Assembly: GCA_963457665.1 (NCBI GenBank)
Contig: OY735227.1
Location: 44,020,242-44,084,241 of the forward strand
DNA from: Thysanoteuthis rhombus
Lineage: Eukaryota; Mollusca; Cephalopoda; Oegopsida; Thysanoteuthidae
DNA length: 64,000 bases
Direction: 5' to 3'
Part shown: positions 63,888-64,000 of the stretch, in pieces
Layout of the letters: every line of letters starts with the position of its first letter
Position numbering within the stretch: position 1 is the stretch's first letter
Translations under genes and position numbers: made by a program
Notes under the pieces: generated by a model
Told to the model about the DNA's origin: nothing
The model's input: only the letters and a program-made list of their open reading frames with translations
Databases searched by the model: none

Positions 63888-64000
63888 ATTAAGAAATGGA
63901 TGTATGATTCGACAGAATAATTATAAATTGTGTTCTATTATATTGAAGCTCTTATTTGAAACGAAATCCTGTTATAACACGGTGAATGTATCATTTGGCC
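63888..64000 (-). repeat. SINE family D, part, cut by window edge
   Basis: ATTAAGAAATGGATGTATGA, CAGAATAATTATAAATTG, CTTATTTGAAACGAAATCCT and GGTGAATGTATCATTTGGCC match the body of other D copies. The tRNA head would lie beyond 64000. Confidence 0.7.

Noticed and set aside
1-64000. CRISPR arrays, bacterial promoters, operons, rRNA
   Set aside because: Tandem repeats here have no unique spacers of constant length, and the DNA is clearly from an animal. No rRNA or intact tRNA cloverleaf was found.

Overview
This is a non-coding, repeat-dense stretch of an animal genome. It is AT-rich and littered with (TA)n, (TG)n, (CA)n, (TCTA)n and (TC)n microsatellites. I found no intact host gene, rRNA or functional tRNA in 64 kb, and no convincing exon chain. 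Protein-coding signal is limited to broken transposase and reverse transcriptase fragments. The mix of RTE-type LINEs, mariner, Tigger and hAT remnants, several tRNA-headed SINEs and long TA/TG microsatellites fits a large lophotrochozoan genome, most likely a mollusc and perhaps a coleoid cephalopod. That assignment is an inference, not a proof.

Layout. From 0 to 10 kb: a hAT transposase tail (1.1-1.3 kb), a mariner transposase pseudogene (5.6-6.3 kb), and first copies of the interspersed families called here A, B, F, G and K. From 10 to 25 kb: families C and F, minisatellites (32 bp x4, 28 bp x9), RTE LINE 3' ends (17.2-17.6 kb plus; 21.3-21.9 kb minus), a MITE with 48-bp terminal inverted repeats (18.0-18.2 kb), tRNA-derived SINEs, and a 152-bp tandem array. 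From 25 to 40 kb: a second mariner remnant, a Tigger fragment, minisatellites, pyrimidine-rich higher-order repeats, and four inverted-repeat elements (35.5, 36.8, 39.0, 39.4 kb). From 40 to 55 kb: a hAT-type element with an 8-bp target duplication and a family A copy inside it, a second hAT MITE with a perfect 8-bp target duplication, a hammerhead-ribozyme-like motif (46.5 kb), a foldback element (53.2 kb), and two more RTE fragments. From 55 to 64 kb: further A, B, C and SINE copies, a 37-bp tandem array, the C-terminus of a second kind of non-LTR retrotransposon (62.0-62.4 kb), and the longest ORF of the window (175 codons), whose function I cannot recognise.

The dominant theme is non-autonomous DNA elements. 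Family A (about 430 bp when complete) occurs about 18 times in both orientations. Families B (4 copies), C (6 copies) and F (4 copies) also have related sequences at their two ends in inverted orientation. Nested insertions give relative ages. The features do not form an operon or pathway. The window is best read as intergenic or intronic DNA built by successive transposon and satellite expansions.
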